NCBI RefSeq assembly: GCF_001280205.1
Contig: NZ_CP012573.1
Location: 1,116,001-1,180,000 of the forward strand
Length of the DNA stretch: 64,000 bases
Direction of reading: 5' to 3'
Source of the DNA: Clavibacter capsici
GTDB taxonomy: Bacteria; Actinomycetota; Actinomycetes; Actinomycetales; Microbacteriaceae
This document shows, piece by piece, positions 21,331-29,605 of the stretch (position 1 is its first letter; every line of letters begins with the position of its first letter). The position numbers and the translations under genes were made by a program. The notes beneath the pieces were generated by a model, which worked only from the letters and a program-made list of their open reading frames with translations, had not been told where the DNA came from and searched no databases.

Positions 21331-21923
21331 GACGGCAGCACCGATCCCTCGACGGCCAGCAGCCGCACCTTGGTGGCGACGCCGTCGCCCGCGCTGAACC
21401 CCGTGACGCGTCCGTCGGCGCCGAGCACGCGGTGGCAGGGCACGAGGATGCAGAGCCGGTTGGCCCCCACGGCACCGCCCCCCGCCCGGGCCCCGCCCGG
21501 ACGCCCCGCGGCCTGCGCGAGCGCGCCGTAGGTGGTGACGCCACCGTGGGGGACGCGCAGGAGCGCCTCCCACACCGCGACCCGGAACGGCGTGCCGGCG
21601 AGGCGGACGGGGACGTCGAACTCACGGCGGCGGCCGGCGAACCACTCCTCGAGCTGGCGCGCGGCCTCGTGGAGGACCGCGCTCGGCCGGTCGTCGAGGT
21701 GGTCGAGCGGCAGGCGGTCCGCGGTCGCGATGGAGAGCGCGAGGACCCGGTCGCCCTCGGCGACGAGCTCCAGACGGCCCACGGGCGACGGCACGCGCAG
21801 GAGCGCGGCGCCGGGCGGCAGGGTGCCGTGCGCGGGAGGCAGCGGCGGGCGTGGATCCGCGTGGCGCCTTGCGGAGGGGGCGAGGCGTTCGGGCGCGATG
21901 GCGGGAGCGGTGGAGGGCGTCAT
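21327..21923 (-). CDS. ogt: Methylated-DNA-protein cysteine methyltransferase
   Basis: A suicide enzyme that moves the alkyl group from O6-alkylguanine to its own cysteine. The product is 198 residues. The active site PCHRV is visible (about residue 172), preceded by the helix-turn-helix-like GVTTYGALAQAAG. Between that helix and the active site is a Gly/Ala-rich PGGARAGGGAVGANR stretch. The N-terminal 45 residues are Ala/Pro-rich and probably not folded. No adaptive-response regulator domain (Ada) is fused. The ATG at 21923 has a -10-like TACCGT 6 nt upstream. Confidence 0.94.
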   Translation of the reverse strand: MTPSTAPAIAPERLAPSARRHADPRPPLPPAHGTLPPGAALLRVPSPVGRLELVAEGDRVLALSIATADRLPLDHLDDRPSAVLHEAARQLEEWFAGRRREFDVPVRLAGTPFRVAVWEALLRVPHGGVTTYGALAQAAGRPGGARAGGGAVGANRLCILVPCHRVLGADGRVTGFSAGDGVATKVRLLAVEGSVLPS

Positions 21924-21929
21924 GCGGCG

Positions 21930-21935
21930 ACGGTA
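21930..21935 (-). promoter_or_regulatory. -10-like element, ogt-tag (leaderless)
   Basis: On the minus strand TACCGT is followed by 6 nt and the ogt ATG at 21923. No Shine-Dalgarno is present. Confidence 0.45.
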
Positions 21936-22029
21936 CGACGGTCCCGGTGGGCCCCGGGCGCGCCGGGGACGACGGGGGGAACGGATCCGCCCGACGCGTC
22001 GGGGGAGGAGGCGGGGAGCCGCGCCGCCG

Positions 22030-22509
22030 TCACCGGGAGCGCCCGTGCCCGTCCTGCGTGTGGACCTTGAGGTACACGAACGTCTCGGTGCTCACGACGC
22101 CCTCCAGCGCCCGGATGCGCGCGTTGAGGAGCTCGACGAGCTCCTCGTCGTCCTCGCACACCACCTCCGCGAGGAGGTCGAACGTGCCCGCGGTCATGAC
22201 CACGTAGTCGACGGCGGGGATGGCCGCGAGGGCGTCCGCGACCACGCGCACGTCGCCGCTCACGGTGACGCCGATCATGGCCTGCCGGGTGAGCCCGAGC
22301 TGCTGCGGGTCCGTGAGCGCCACGATGCGGATCACGCCGGCGTCGGTGAGCTTCTGCACCCGCTGGCGGACCGCCGCCTCGCTCAGCCCGACCGCCTTGC
22401 CGATCTCGGCGTACGACCGGCGGCCGTCCTCGCGCAGCTGGTCGACGATGGAGCGGGAGATCGCGTCGACGGGCAGCCCGCGGGTGGAGGGGCGCTGGGG
22501 CGTGCTCAT
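22030..22509 (-). CDS. Lrp/AsnC-family transcriptional regulator
   Basis: A 159-residue regulator with an N-terminal winged helix-turn-helix (DAISRSIVDQLREDGRRSYAE, then GLSEAAVRQRVQKL, about residues 14-60) and a C-terminal RAM/ACT-like ligand domain (YVVMTAGTFDLLAEVV). Such proteins form octamers and sense amino acids. No biosynthetic gene is cotranscribed. The nearest gene is the divergent FHA/PP2C pair, so the target is unknown. Proteins of this type in actinobacteria often sit near aminotransferases; none is seen here. The ATG at 22509 follows a -10-like CATGCT by 6 nt. Confidence 0.9.
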   Translation of the reverse strand: MSTPQRPSTRGLPVDAISRSIVDQLREDGRRSYAEIGKAVGLSEAAVRQRVQKLTDAGVIRIVALTDPQQLGLTRQAMIGVTVSGDVRVVADALAAIPAVDYVVMTAGTFDLLAEVVCEDDEELVELLNARIRALEGVVSTETFVYLKVHTQDGHGRSR

Positions 22510-22515
22510 CGTCCG

Positions 22516-22521
22516 AGCATG
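22516..22521 (-). promoter_or_regulatory. -10-like element, Lrp gene (leaderless)
   Basis: On the minus strand CATGCT plus 6 nt precedes the ATG at 22509. Confidence 0.4.
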
Positions 22522-22644
22522 ACAGCCTGGCAGGAGCCGGGCAACCGGATCCGCGGCGCGTGTCCCCGCCGACGGGGCGGATGCCCCTCCGCCGACCCGG
22601 TGGCCGCCGACGGCGCCGCCCCTCGGCCGGGGCAGCGCGCGCGG

Positions 22645-22650
22645 TAGGAT
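22645..22650 (+). promoter_or_regulatory. Candidate promoter of the FHA-PP2C pair
   Basis: TAGGAT lies about 78 nt upstream of the GTG at 22729. The leader holds GGAG at 22717-22720, so this unit has a conventional leader. A six-codon ATG frame (22715-22732) overlaps the start; I regard it as chance. Confidence 0.4.
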
Positions 22651-22728
22651 CCCTCTCAGCGCGTCCGGCCGCCCGAGGCCCGGCGCCCACCGCCCGTCCG
22701 GGCGCCGACCCTCGATGGAGCCGATGAC

Positions 22729-23793
22729 GTGAGCGAGGGCTCCCACCGATCCGCTCGCGTCGGCGCGGGATCCTCCGCGGTCGCGGTCGTCACGCCCCGA
22801 GCGGTGGTCCTGCTGCCCGACGGCGCTCCGGCCCGCATCGTGGAGGAGCTGTGGCGGGTGGCGTCGGATCCGGCCGCCGTCGCGGAGTCGCTGGTCGCGG
22901 CCCTGCCGTTGCGCGGCCCCGACGAGGTCGCGTCCTTCGCGGTCGTCGTCCACGAGGGCGCGGGGCCGGAGGGCGCGCGGCTCCAGATCGTGCTGCGGGG
23001 CGACGCCGTCGTCGACGCGGACGACGGCGACGAGGACGGCCCGCGCCGCGTCGACGCCCGCGGGGTGCTCCCCTTCTACCTGGCCGCGCTCGACCGCGTG
23101 CGCGCGTACCGCGTCGGGCGCGCCGGGGGATCCGCATCCGTCGCGCTCCCCGGCGCGCTCCCGCTGGTGGCCGGCGCGGTCGCCTCGGACGCCGTGACCT
23201 GGCGGCTCGGCGCGCACGACCCCGCGGAGGCGGCGTCGGGCGACCCCGCGCGACCCGCCGTGCCCGTACCCGCGTCCGCGGCTCCTGCCGCCGGGACCGC
23301 CCTGGTCGACGACGCCGAGGCCGCCGCCCGCGCGCGGTCCGCGAGCGTGGCCACGGCCGCGATACCCGTCGCGCCCGACGTGCCTGACGAGCCCGTGGCC
23401 CGCGTCGTGCACGCCGTCCGCATCCTCCACGGCCGCGCGGCGCCCGTCCCCGGCGCGGCAGGCGCGCACGCGGCGGACGCCGAGCGGATCCCGCTGGACC
23501 CGCCGCTGATCGTGGGGCGCCGCCCGCGTCCGCCGCGCGTCAGCCGGGGACCGGAGCCGCGTCTCGTGACCGTGGCGTCGCCGCTCGGCGAGATATCCGG
23601 CACGCACGTCGCCATCCGGCAGGAGTCCGACGCGATCGTCGTCACCGACCTGGGCTCCACCAACGGCACCGCGGTGCTCGTGCCCGGGGCGGACCGCCTG
23701 GCGCTCCGGCCGGGGGAGTCGCTCGTGGTCGTGCCCGGCACCCGCGTCGACATCGGCGACGGCGTCGTCCTCGAGATCCTGGCCGCCCGATGA
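22729..23793 (+). CDS. FHA-domain protein
   Basis: A 354-residue protein ending in a forkhead-associated domain (about residues 255-350), which binds phosphothreonine peptides. The FHA residues are visible: VGRRP, EISGTHVAI with the serine and histidine, and TDLGSTNGTAV. The first 150 residues contain short hydrophobic strands but no domain I recognise, and about residues 165-230 are an Ala/Pro linker. The PP2C phosphatase gene overlaps its stop by 4 bp, so this protein is probably a reader in a Ser/Thr phosphorylation circuit. No kinase gene is in the window. The start is GTG 22729 with GGAG 8 nt upstream. Confidence 0.85.
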   Translation: MSEGSHRSARVGAGSSAVAVVTPRAVVLLPDGAPARIVEELWRVASDPAAVAESLVAALPLRGPDEVASFAVVVHEGAGPEGARLQIVLRGDAVVDADDGDEDGPRRVDARGVLPFYLAALDRVRAYRVGRAGGSASVALPGALPLVAGAVASDAVTWRLGAHDPAEAASGDPARPAVPVPASAAPAAGTALVDDAEAAARARSASVATAAIPVAPDVPDEPVARVVHAVRILHGRAAPVPGAAGAHAADAERIPLDPPLIVGRRPRPPRVSRGPEPRLVTVASPLGEISGTHVAIRQESDAIVVTDLGSTNGTAVLVPGADRLALRPGESLVVVPGTRVDIGDGVVLEILAAR

Positions 23794-24623
23794 CCGCCAT
23801 CGGCGCCGACGTCGCGGAGCGCGCCCTCGAGCTGCCCGACGGCCGGACGCTCGTGCTCGGCTGGGCGTCCGCCACCGACCGGGGCCTCCGGCGCGACCAC
23901 AACGAGGACAGCCTCCTCGCCGCCGTGCCGTACTTCGTCGTCGCGGACGGGATGGGCGGCCACGCGGCCGGCGACGTGGCGAGCGACGCCGTGATCCGCC
24001 GCCTCGCCGAGGAGCAGGGCCGCGCCGAGGGCGGGTTCGCGGATCCCGAGGGCGTGGAGCCCGCGCTCGAGCTGGCCGTCGACGACATCCGCGAGGAGAC
24101 CGGCGACCTCGAGCTGCACGCCGGGACGACCGTCACGGGCGCGTGCCTCACGCTCGTCTCCGACCGGCCGTACTGGGCCGTGTTCAACGTGGGCGACTCC
24201 CGCGTCTACCAGCTGCGCGGCGACGTGCTCGAGCAGGTGACGGTCGACCACTCCGTCGTGCAGGAGATGGTGGACGCCGGCCGCATCACGCGCGCGCAGG
24301 CCGACCGGCACCCGGACGGCAACATCATCACGCGCGCGGTGGGCGTCGGCGACGCGGCGGAGGCCGACTACTGGCTGCTGCCCGTGACCGCGCGGCTGCG
24401 GCTCCTGGTCTGCTCCGACGGGCTCACGAAGGAGCTGGCGGACGCGGAGATCCGCGGGCACCTTCTGCGGGCGGACGACGCGGCGACGGCCGTGCGCGAC
24501 CTCGTGGAGCACGCGCTCGACAACGGCGGGCGCGACAACGTCACGGCCGTCGTGGTGGACGTGCTGCGGATCGACCCGCCCGCGGACGCCGCCACGCCCC
24601 GCCGTCGCGGGCTGCGGCGCTGA
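23790..24623 (+). CDS. PP2C-family serine/threonine phosphatase
   Basis: A 277-residue metal-dependent phosphatase of the PstP/PrpC type without a membrane anchor. The PPM motifs are complete: RRDHNEDS, VVADGMGGHAAG with the metal aspartate, TTVTGACL, VFNVGDSRVY, DHSVVQEMVDAG, VCSDGLTKEL and the final GGRDNVTAVVV. It should be active. The ATG overlaps the FHA gene stop as ATGA. In actinobacteria such pairs counteract PknA/B-type kinases or serve secretion systems. The housekeeping PstP gene, normally in the cell-division cluster with pknA and pknB, would be a separate gene. Confidence 0.93.
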   Translation: MTAIGADVAERALELPDGRTLVLGWASATDRGLRRDHNEDSLLAAVPYFVVADGMGGHAAGDVASDAVIRRLAEEQGRAEGGFADPEGVEPALELAVDDIREETGDLELHAGTTVTGACLTLVSDRPYWAVFNVGDSRVYQLRGDVLEQVTVDHSVVQEMVDAGRITRAQADRHPDGNIITRAVGVGDAAEADYWLLPVTARLRLLVCSDGLTKELADAEIRGHLLRADDAATAVRDLVEHALDNGGRDNVTAVVVDVLRIDPPADAATPRRRGLRR

Positions 24624-24641
24624 GCCGGCGGCCGGCCCGCG

Positions 24642-25628
24642 CTACGCGTGCAGGGCGTCGTTGAGGATCGACCCGCCGCCCCGACGCGGCACCGCCTCGA
24701 CGGCGCCCGTGAGCGAGTTGCGGCGGAACAGGATCCCCGGCCGCCCGGACAGCTCGACGGCCTTCACCTGGGGTGCGGTGCCGTCGGCGGTGGGAGCCTC
24801 GCCCGCGAGCCGGACCTTGGTGCCGGCCGTCACGTAGAGGCCGGCCTCCACGACGCTGTCGTCGCCGATGGAGATGCCGACGCCCGAGTTGGCGCCGAGC
24901 AGCGCCCGCTCGCCGATGACGACGCGCTCCGTGCCGCCGCCCGAGAGCGTGCCCATGATGGAGGCGCCGCCGCCCACGTCGGAGCCGTCGCCGACGACCA
25001 CGCCCTGCGAGATCCGCCCCTCGACCATGGACGACCCGAGCGTGCCGGCGTTGAAGTTCACGAATCCCTCGTGCATCACGGTGGTGCCGGGGGAGAGGTG
25101 CGCGCCCAGCCGCACGCGCGACGCGTCGGCGATGCGCACGCGGTCCGGCGTGACGTAGTCGAGGAGGCGCGGGAACTTGTCGACGCCGTGCGCGGCGATG
25201 CCGGCGCGCTGGAGCGACGGCCGCAGCCGGTCGAAGTCGTCGGGGTGCACGGGGCCGGCGTTGGTCCACACGACGATGGGCAGCTGGCCGAAGATCCCGT
25301 CGAGGGAGATCGTGTTCGGCGCGACGAGCAGGTGGCTCAGCAGGTGCAGGCGGAGGTAGGCGTCGGGCGTGGACGCGGGCGGCGCCTGCAGGTCGATCTC
25401 GACGGTCACGATGTCGACCGTCACGCCGCGGCGCGGGTCGGCGACGGCGAGCTCCTCGATCCAGGCGGGGGCGATCCAGCGGTCCCGGCCGGCGGGCAGC
25501 GACCCGAGCTCGGGCGCCGGGAACCAGGTGTCGAGCACGGTCCCGTCGGAGGCGACGGTCGCGAGGCCGTAGCCCCAGGCGGATCCGGTGGCGGGCGCGG
25601 CGGACGAGGGCGAAGCGGGGGAGGCCAT
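24642..25628 (-). CDS. dapD: Tetrahydrodipicolinate N-succinyltransferase
   Basis: The enzyme adds succinyl from succinyl-CoA to tetrahydrodipicolinate in the DAP/lysine pathway. The product is 328 residues, the actinobacterial class as in Rv1201c. The C-terminal half is a left-handed beta-helix of hexapeptide repeats (for example [21 protein letters not shown]). The N-terminal ~30 residues are Ser/Ala-rich before WGYGLATV. It is divergent from dapE, and each start has its own -10 element. It converges with the PP2C gene across only 18 nt, with no clear terminator. Confidence 0.95.
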   Translation of the reverse strand: MASPASPSSAAPATGSAWGYGLATVASDGTVLDTWFPAPELGSLPAGRDRWIAPAWIEELAVADPRRGVTVDIVTVEIDLQAPPASTPDAYLRLHLLSHLLVAPNTISLDGIFGQLPIVVWTNAGPVHPDDFDRLRPSLQRAGIAAHGVDKFPRLLDYVTPDRVRIADASRVRLGAHLSPGTTVMHEGFVNFNAGTLGSSMVEGRISQGVVVGDGSDVGGGASIMGTLSGGGTERVVIGERALLGANSGVGISIGDDSVVEAGLYVTAGTKVRLAGEAPTADGTAPQVKAVELSGRPGILFRRNSLTGAVEAVPRRGGGSILNDALHA

Positions 25629-25634
25629 GCGGCC

Positions 25635-25640
25635 AGCGTA
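25635..25640 (-). promoter_or_regulatory. -10-like element, dapD (leaderless)
   Basis: On the minus strand TACGCT plus 6 nt precedes the ATG at 25628. It faces the dapE element 55 nt away. Confidence 0.5.
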
Positions 25641-25695
25641 CCGATCGCCGTGCGCCGTCCCGGGTCCTCCCCAGGCCCGCGTCCCGCCGCCGACC

Positions 25696-25701
25696 TAGGA
25701 T
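25696..25701 (+). promoter_or_regulatory. -10-like element, dapE (leaderless)
   Basis: TAGGAT plus 7 nt precedes the ATG at 25709. It overlaps the upstream in-frame ATG at 25700, which argues against that codon as the start. Confidence 0.5.
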
Positions 25702-25708
25702 GATCCGC

Positions 25709-26806
25709 ATGCCGACCGCGACGCCCCCCGTGCCCGAGCTCGACCTCACGGCGGGGAGCGTGGAGGTCACCCGCGCCATCTGCGACATCGAGTCGGTCTC
25801 CGGCGACGAGGCCGCGCTCGCGGACGCCATCGAGCGCGCGCTCGCCGGCTGCGCGCACCTCGAGCTCGTGCGCGACGGCGACGCGGTCGTCGCCCGCACG
25901 CACCTCGGCCGCGACCGCCGCGTCGTCATCGCCGGCCACATCGACACGGTGCCCCTCAACCGCAACCTGCCCACGCGCACCGAGCACGAGGGCGGCGTCG
26001 AGTACCTCTGGGGCCGCGGCACCGTCGACATGAAGGCGGGTGTCGCCGTGCAGCTCGTGCTGGCGGCCGAGCTCGTGGATCCCGCCTACGACATCACCTG
26101 GATCTGGTACGACCACGAGGAGGTGTCCGACAGCCTCAACGGCCTCGGCCGCCTCGCCCGCACCCGGCCGGACCTGCTGGAGGGAGACTTCGCGATCCTC
26201 GGCGAGCCCACCCGCGCCGAGATCGAGGGCGGCTGCAACGGCAACCTCCGGGTCGAGGTCCGCGCGTTCGGGAGGCGCTCGCACTCGGCCCGCTCCTGGG
26301 TGGGCGAGAACGCGATCCACCGCATCGCGCCCGTGCTCGCCACGCTCGCCGCCTACGAGGCGCGCGAGGTCGAGGTCGACGGCCTCGTGTACCGCGAGGG
26401 CCTCAACGCCGTCGGCGTCACGGGCGGCATCGCCGGCAACGTCATCCCGGACGAGGCCATGGTCCACGTCAACTACCGCTTCGCGCCCAGCCGCTCCGGC
26501 GCCGAGGCCGTCGAGCACGTGACGAGCCTCTTCCCGGGCTTCGAGGTCACCGTCGTCGACCTCGCGGAGGGCGCGCGCCCGGGCCTCGACGCCGAGATCG
26601 CGCAGCCGTTCCTCGCCGCGGTCGGCGGCGAGGCGCGCCCCAAGTACGGCTGGACCGACGTGGCCCGCTTCAGCGCGCTCGGCGTCCCCGCCGTGAACTA
26701 CGGCCCCGGCGATCCGCTCCTCGCCCACCACGACGACGAGCGCGTCGACGTGTCCCAGATCACGTCGTGCGAGCGCGGCCTCCGGGCGTGGCTGACCGCG
26801 CGCTGA
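25709..26806 (+). CDS. dapE: Succinyl-diaminopimelate desuccinylase
   Basis: This zinc peptidase-family enzyme removes succinate from N-succinyl-LL-DAP. The product is 365 residues from the ATG at 25709. The M20 metal ligands are visible: AGHIDTVP (His, Asp), GRGTVDMKAG (bridging Asp), YDHEEV (catalytic and ligand Glu), LGEPT, and the C-terminal LLAHHDD histidine. A dimerisation domain lies at about residues 180-290. The next gene starts inside its 3' end. Together with dapD it shows that this organism uses the succinylase branch to DAP. Confidence 0.95.
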   Translation: MPTATPPVPELDLTAGSVEVTRAICDIESVSGDEAALADAIERALAGCAHLELVRDGDAVVARTHLGRDRRVVIAGHIDTVPLNRNLPTRTEHEGGVEYLWGRGTVDMKAGVAVQLVLAAELVDPAYDITWIWYDHEEVSDSLNGLGRLARTRPDLLEGDFAILGEPTRAEIEGGCNGNLRVEVRAFGRRSHSARSWVGENAIHRIAPVLATLAAYEAREVEVDGLVYREGLNAVGVTGGIAGNVIPDEAMVHVNYRFAPSRSGAEAVEHVTSLFPGFEVTVVDLAEGARPGLDAEIAQPFLAAVGGEARPKYGWTDVARFSALGVPAVNYGPGDPLLAHHDDERVDVSQITSCERGLRAWLTAR

Positions 26807-28020
26807 CCCGGCCGGTCGGGCGCCCGGCGACGCGCGACCTGCCGGACGACCGACCCGCGGCCCGCCTGCCCTGGTGGGCCGCCGTCCTCGGCGTCTACCT
26901 CGCGAGCCGCGTGCTCACGACCGTGCTGATGCTCGTGTCGGCCCGCAGCCAGATCCGCACCCCGTGGGCCCCCGCCTCGCCGTCCTACCTCCAGTTCGCG
27001 ACCTTCTGGGACGCCGGCTGGTACCGCGACATCGCCACGTTCGGCTACCCGACGGTCCTCCCCGTCGACGCCGCGGGGCACGTGCAGGCGAACCCCTGGG
27101 CGTTCATGCCCGTGTACCCGGCCCTCGTGCGCGCGATCCAGGACGCCACGGGCGCGCCCTTCGAGGTGGCGGGCGTCGCCGTCTCCGTCGTCGCCGGGGC
27201 GGGCGCGGTGCTGGTCCTGCACCGCCTGCTGGCGCGCTTCCTCTCGCCGTCGTCCACGATGCTGGCGATCGTCATCGTGTGCGTCGCCCCCGTGTCGCCC
27301 ATGTTCCAGATCGCGTACGCCGAGAGCCTGCAGACGCTGCTGCTCGTCACCGCGCTGCTCCTCCTCGTCGAACGCCGGTACCTCCTGCTCGTGCCCGTGG
27401 TCGTGGTCATGGCCCTCACGCGGCCGCTCGGGCTGGCGTTCGCGCTCGCCCTGATGCTGCACGGCGCCCACCGCCTGGCGACCGCGCGACGCGACCCGTT
27501 CCTCGCGGGGGAGCGGGCCCGGCTCGTCCTCGCGGCCACCTCGGCGGCGGCCGCGGGCGCCGCGTGGCCCGTGATCGCGTGGATCCGCACGGGCTCGTTC
27601 ACCGCGTACACCGACACCGAGCTCTCCTGGCGGGCGGCGTACGTCGGCTACCGCCACCTCGTCCCGTTCGAGGCGTGGTTCGACGCGGGCGACTTCTGGA
27701 TCGGCGGGGTCGGGGGCGCCGTCGCGGTCGTGCTCGTCGTGGCGGCCTTCGCGCTGATCCTCACGCGGCCCTCCGTGCGCGCCCTCGGTCCCGAGCTGCG
27801 CATCTGGCTCGCCGCGTACGGCCTCTACCTCTTCGCCGTCTTCTTCCCGCAGTCGAGCCTCTTCCGCCTGCTGCTGCCCATGATCCCGCTGGCCGGCGCG
27901 CTCGCCGTGCCCCGCTCGCGCGCGTACCGCGTGGGCGTCGTGCTCGCCATGGTGGCCGGCCAGTGGATCTGGATCGACCTGGTCTGGCGCGCCACCGCCG
28001 GCGACTGGACGCCGCCGTGA
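26788..28020 (+). CDS. PIG-V-like GT-C mannosyltransferase, membrane protein
   Basis: A membrane protein of about 410 residues with ten or so hydrophobic segments. The first extracytoplasmic loop reads FWDAGWYRDIATFGYP, close to the FDxxWY pattern of PIG-V-type mannosyltransferases, and NPWAFMPVYPALVR follows. Such enzymes use polyprenyl-phosphate-mannose outside the membrane. The acceptor cannot be told; a cell-wall glycan or glycolipid is likely. The start could be GTG 26788 or GTG 26767, both overlapping the 3' end of dapE. A functional link with lysine synthesis is not implied. Confidence 0.75.
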   Translation: MADRALTRPVGRPATRDLPDDRPAARLPWWAAVLGVYLASRVLTTVLMLVSARSQIRTPWAPASPSYLQFATFWDAGWYRDIATFGYPTVLPVDAAGHVQANPWAFMPVYPALVRAIQDATGAPFEVAGVAVSVVAGAGAVLVLHRLLARFLSPSSTMLAIVIVCVAPVSPMFQIAYAESLQTLLLVTALLLLVERRYLLLVPVVVVMALTRPLGLAFALALMLHGAHRLATARRDPFLAGERARLVLAATSAAAAGAAWPVIAWIRTGSFTAYTDTELSWRAAYVGYRHLVPFEAWFDAGDFWIGGVGGAVAVVLVVAAFALILTRPSVRALGPELRIWLAAYGLYLFAVFFPQSSLFRLLLPMIPLAGALAVPRSRAYRVGVVLAMVAGQWIWIDLVWRATAGDWTPP

Positions 28021-28050
28021 TCCCGCCGCCCGCATCCCGCCGGGGATCCG

Positions 28051-28086
28051 GCCGCGCCCCCTCCGCAGCCCCGTCGGGGGCGCGGC
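28051..28086 (+). terminator. Hairpin after the mannosyltransferase-like gene
   Basis: GCCGCGCCCC (28051-28060) pairs with GGGGCGCGGC (28077-28086). No T-run follows. Confidence 0.55.
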
Positions 28087-28133
28087 GGCCGTAGCACGCG
28101 GTCGCGCGTTCATCGGCGTGCGCGTCCATGCGG

Positions 28134-28139
28134 GATAAT
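28134..28139 (+). promoter_or_regulatory. -10 element, DUF3117 gene
   Basis: GATAAT, near the sigma-70 consensus, lies about 28 nt before the ATG. The leader contains the strong AAAGGGGAG at 28155-28163. This is the most consensus-like -10 in the window. Confidence 0.55.
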
Positions 28140-28167
28140 GGAGGCACATCCACGAAAGGGGAGCCGA

Positions 28168-28341
28168 ATGGCAGCCATGAAGCCCAGGACCGGCGACGGA
28201 CCGATGGAGGCCGTGAAGGAGGGCAGGCTCATCATCGTGCGCGTGCCCTTGGAGGGAGGCGGACGACTCGTCGTCTCCGTCAACGACGCCGAAGCGAAGG
28301 AGCTTCACGACGCCCTCGCCGCGGTCACCAGCGCGAGCTAG
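28168..28341 (+). CDS. DUF3117 small conserved protein
   Basis: A 57-residue protein of the DUF3117 family (mycobacterial Rv1211 type), function unknown. The whole sequence is family-like: it begins MAAMKPRTGDGPMEAVKEG, has the central RVPLEGGGRLVVSV and ends in a short helix (EAKELHDALAAV). I placed the start at ATG 28168 because of the Shine-Dalgarno at 28155-28163 and because MAAMKPRTGDGP is the conserved N-terminus. It is monocistronic, with a good promoter and a very strong terminator, which suggests substantial expression. Confidence 0.92.
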   Translation: MAAMKPRTGDGPMEAVKEGRLIIVRVPLEGGGRLVVSVNDAEAKELHDALAAVTSAS

Positions 28342-28360
28342 TCGAGAGCGCATCACGCGA

Positions 28361-28395
28361 CACCGCCCGCCCCGTCGACGACGGGGCGGGCGGTG
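28361..28395. terminator. Strong bidirectional terminator
   Basis: The 16-nt arm at 28361-28376 pairs perfectly with 28380-28395 around a GAC loop. It lies between the convergent DUF3117 and methyltransferase genes and can serve both. Confidence 0.8.
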
Positions 28396-28422
28396 CTGTC
28401 TCCGGGCGGCGGCCCGGCGGGG

Positions 28423-29055
28423 TCAGCGGCCGGTCTTCGCGATCTGCAGCAGGCCGTCGCCCGCGGGCGAGAGCGACGCGACGACGGCGCCGGATCCCGC
28501 CGTCTCCTGCACGAGCGTGCGGAACGCGGCGGTCTGCGCGTCGCGCGCGGCGGGGTTCTGCACGCGGCCGCGCCAGAGGGCGTGCGGCACGAGCACCAGC
28601 CCGCCCGTGCGCGCGAGCCGCAGGCCGTGCTCGACGTACTCGATGACCTGCGCGGGATCCGCGTCGACGAGCACGAGGTCGTAGCTCGCGTCGCTCATCC
28701 GCGGCAGCACGTCGAGCGCGCGACCCGTGATGAGGCGCACCCGGTTCGCGGGCACCTCGGCGTCGGCCAGGATCTCGCGGGCCGCCTGCTGGTGGTCGAA
28801 CTCGACGTCGATGCTCGTGAGGATCGCGCGGGGCGCGCCGCGGAAGATGCAGAGCCCGGAGACGCCGGCCCCCGTCCCGATCTCGATGACGCTGGTGGCG
28901 CGTGTCGCGGCCGCGAGCAGCGAGAGCTGCGCGCCGACGGCGGGGGAGACGGCCTCGATGCCGAGCTCGCGGGAGTGCTGGCGGGCCAGGGCGATGTGCT
29001 CGTCCTCGACGACGACGTCCTCGGCGAACTTCCACCCGGTCTCCTGGTCGGACAC
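28423..29055 (-). CDS. SAM-dependent O-methyltransferase (Rv1220c-like)
   Basis: A 210-residue class I methyltransferase of the catechol-type O-methyltransferase family. Motif I reads VIEIGTGAGVSGLCI (about residues 56-70), TSIDVE is the acidic SAM contact and YDLVLVDADPAQV the metal-site region. The substrate is unknown. The GTG at 29055 follows AGGGAGG, and a TACCCT -10 lies further up (29082-29087, minus strand), so this gene has a normal leader. In mycobacteria the next genes are sigE-rseA-htrA, then tatB; here tatB follows directly. Confidence 0.88.
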   Translation of the reverse strand: MSDQETGWKFAEDVVVEDEHIALARQHSRELGIEAVSPAVGAQLSLLAAATRATSVIEIGTGAGVSGLCIFRGAPRAILTSIDVEFDHQQAAREILADAEVPANRVRLITGRALDVLPRMSDASYDLVLVDADPAQVIEYVEHGLRLARTGGLVLVPHALWRGRVQNPAARDAQTAAFRTLVQETAGSGAVVASLSPAGDGLLQIAKTGR

Positions 29056-29194
29056 GCGGCACCTCCCTCTTCCGGGTCCCCAGGGTATCGGCCCGCGGGC
29101 GGCCGTCCGACCGGCGGCCTGTCCGCCGAGGCCCGAGGGGAGGCGAAGCGCTGACCGGACCCTGCGCCCGGGCGGATATCGGGCATCGACCGAC

Positions 29195-29200
29195 TAGCCT
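29195..29200 (+). promoter_or_regulatory. -10-like element, tatB (leaderless)
   Basis: TAGCCT plus 6 nt precedes the ATG at 29207. The in-frame GTG at 29201 directly abuts the element and is an unlikely start. Confidence 0.45.
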
Positions 29201-29206
29201 GTGATC

Positions 29207-29581
29207 ATGTTCGGCCTGACGTTCGAGAAGCTGATGCTCATCGGCATCATCGCCGTGTTCCTGCTCGGCCCCGAGCGGCTGCCGGTCTACACCCAGAAGC
29301 TCGCGGACCTGGTGAAGGCCGCGCGGCGCATGGCGACCGGGGCGCGCGAGCGCATGCGCGACGAGCTGGGGCCGGAGTTCGACGAGGTCGACTGGAAGAA
29401 GCTCGACCCGCGCCAGTACGACCCGCGCCGCATCATCAAGGAGGCGCTGTTCGAGGACGAGCCGGTCGTCACGAAGCCGCGCGTCCCCGTCGAGACCACC
29501 GTCGCCCGCCGGCAGCGCCTCGAGCGCGAGGCGGCCGCGGCCTCCGCGCAGCCCGCGCCGTTCGACGCCGAGGCCACCTGA
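29207..29581 (+). CDS. tatB: Sec-independent translocase protein TatB
   Basis: TatB is part of the twin-arginine receptor that exports folded proteins. The product is 124 residues: one N-terminal membrane helix (FGLTFEKLMLIGIIAVFLLG), the hinge GPERLP, an amphipathic helix (TQKLADLVKAARRM), then a charged tail. The FxLxFxKL start and GPERLP fit TatB better than TatA. tatA and tatC are not in the window. A weak GC hairpin at 29585-29607 separates it from the convergent LysR gene. Confidence 0.85.
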   Translation: MFGLTFEKLMLIGIIAVFLLGPERLPVYTQKLADLVKAARRMATGARERMRDELGPEFDEVDWKKLDPRQYDPRRIIKEALFEDEPVVTKPRVPVETTVARRQRLEREAAAASAQPAPFDAEAT

Positions 29582-29605
29582 CGCGATCCCCGGTCCCTCT
29601 CGGGG

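Noticed and set aside
22715..22732. Six-codon ATG frame overlapping the FHA gene start
   Set aside because: It is too short to judge. The GGAG inside it serves the GTG at 22729, and no leader-peptide features are visible.
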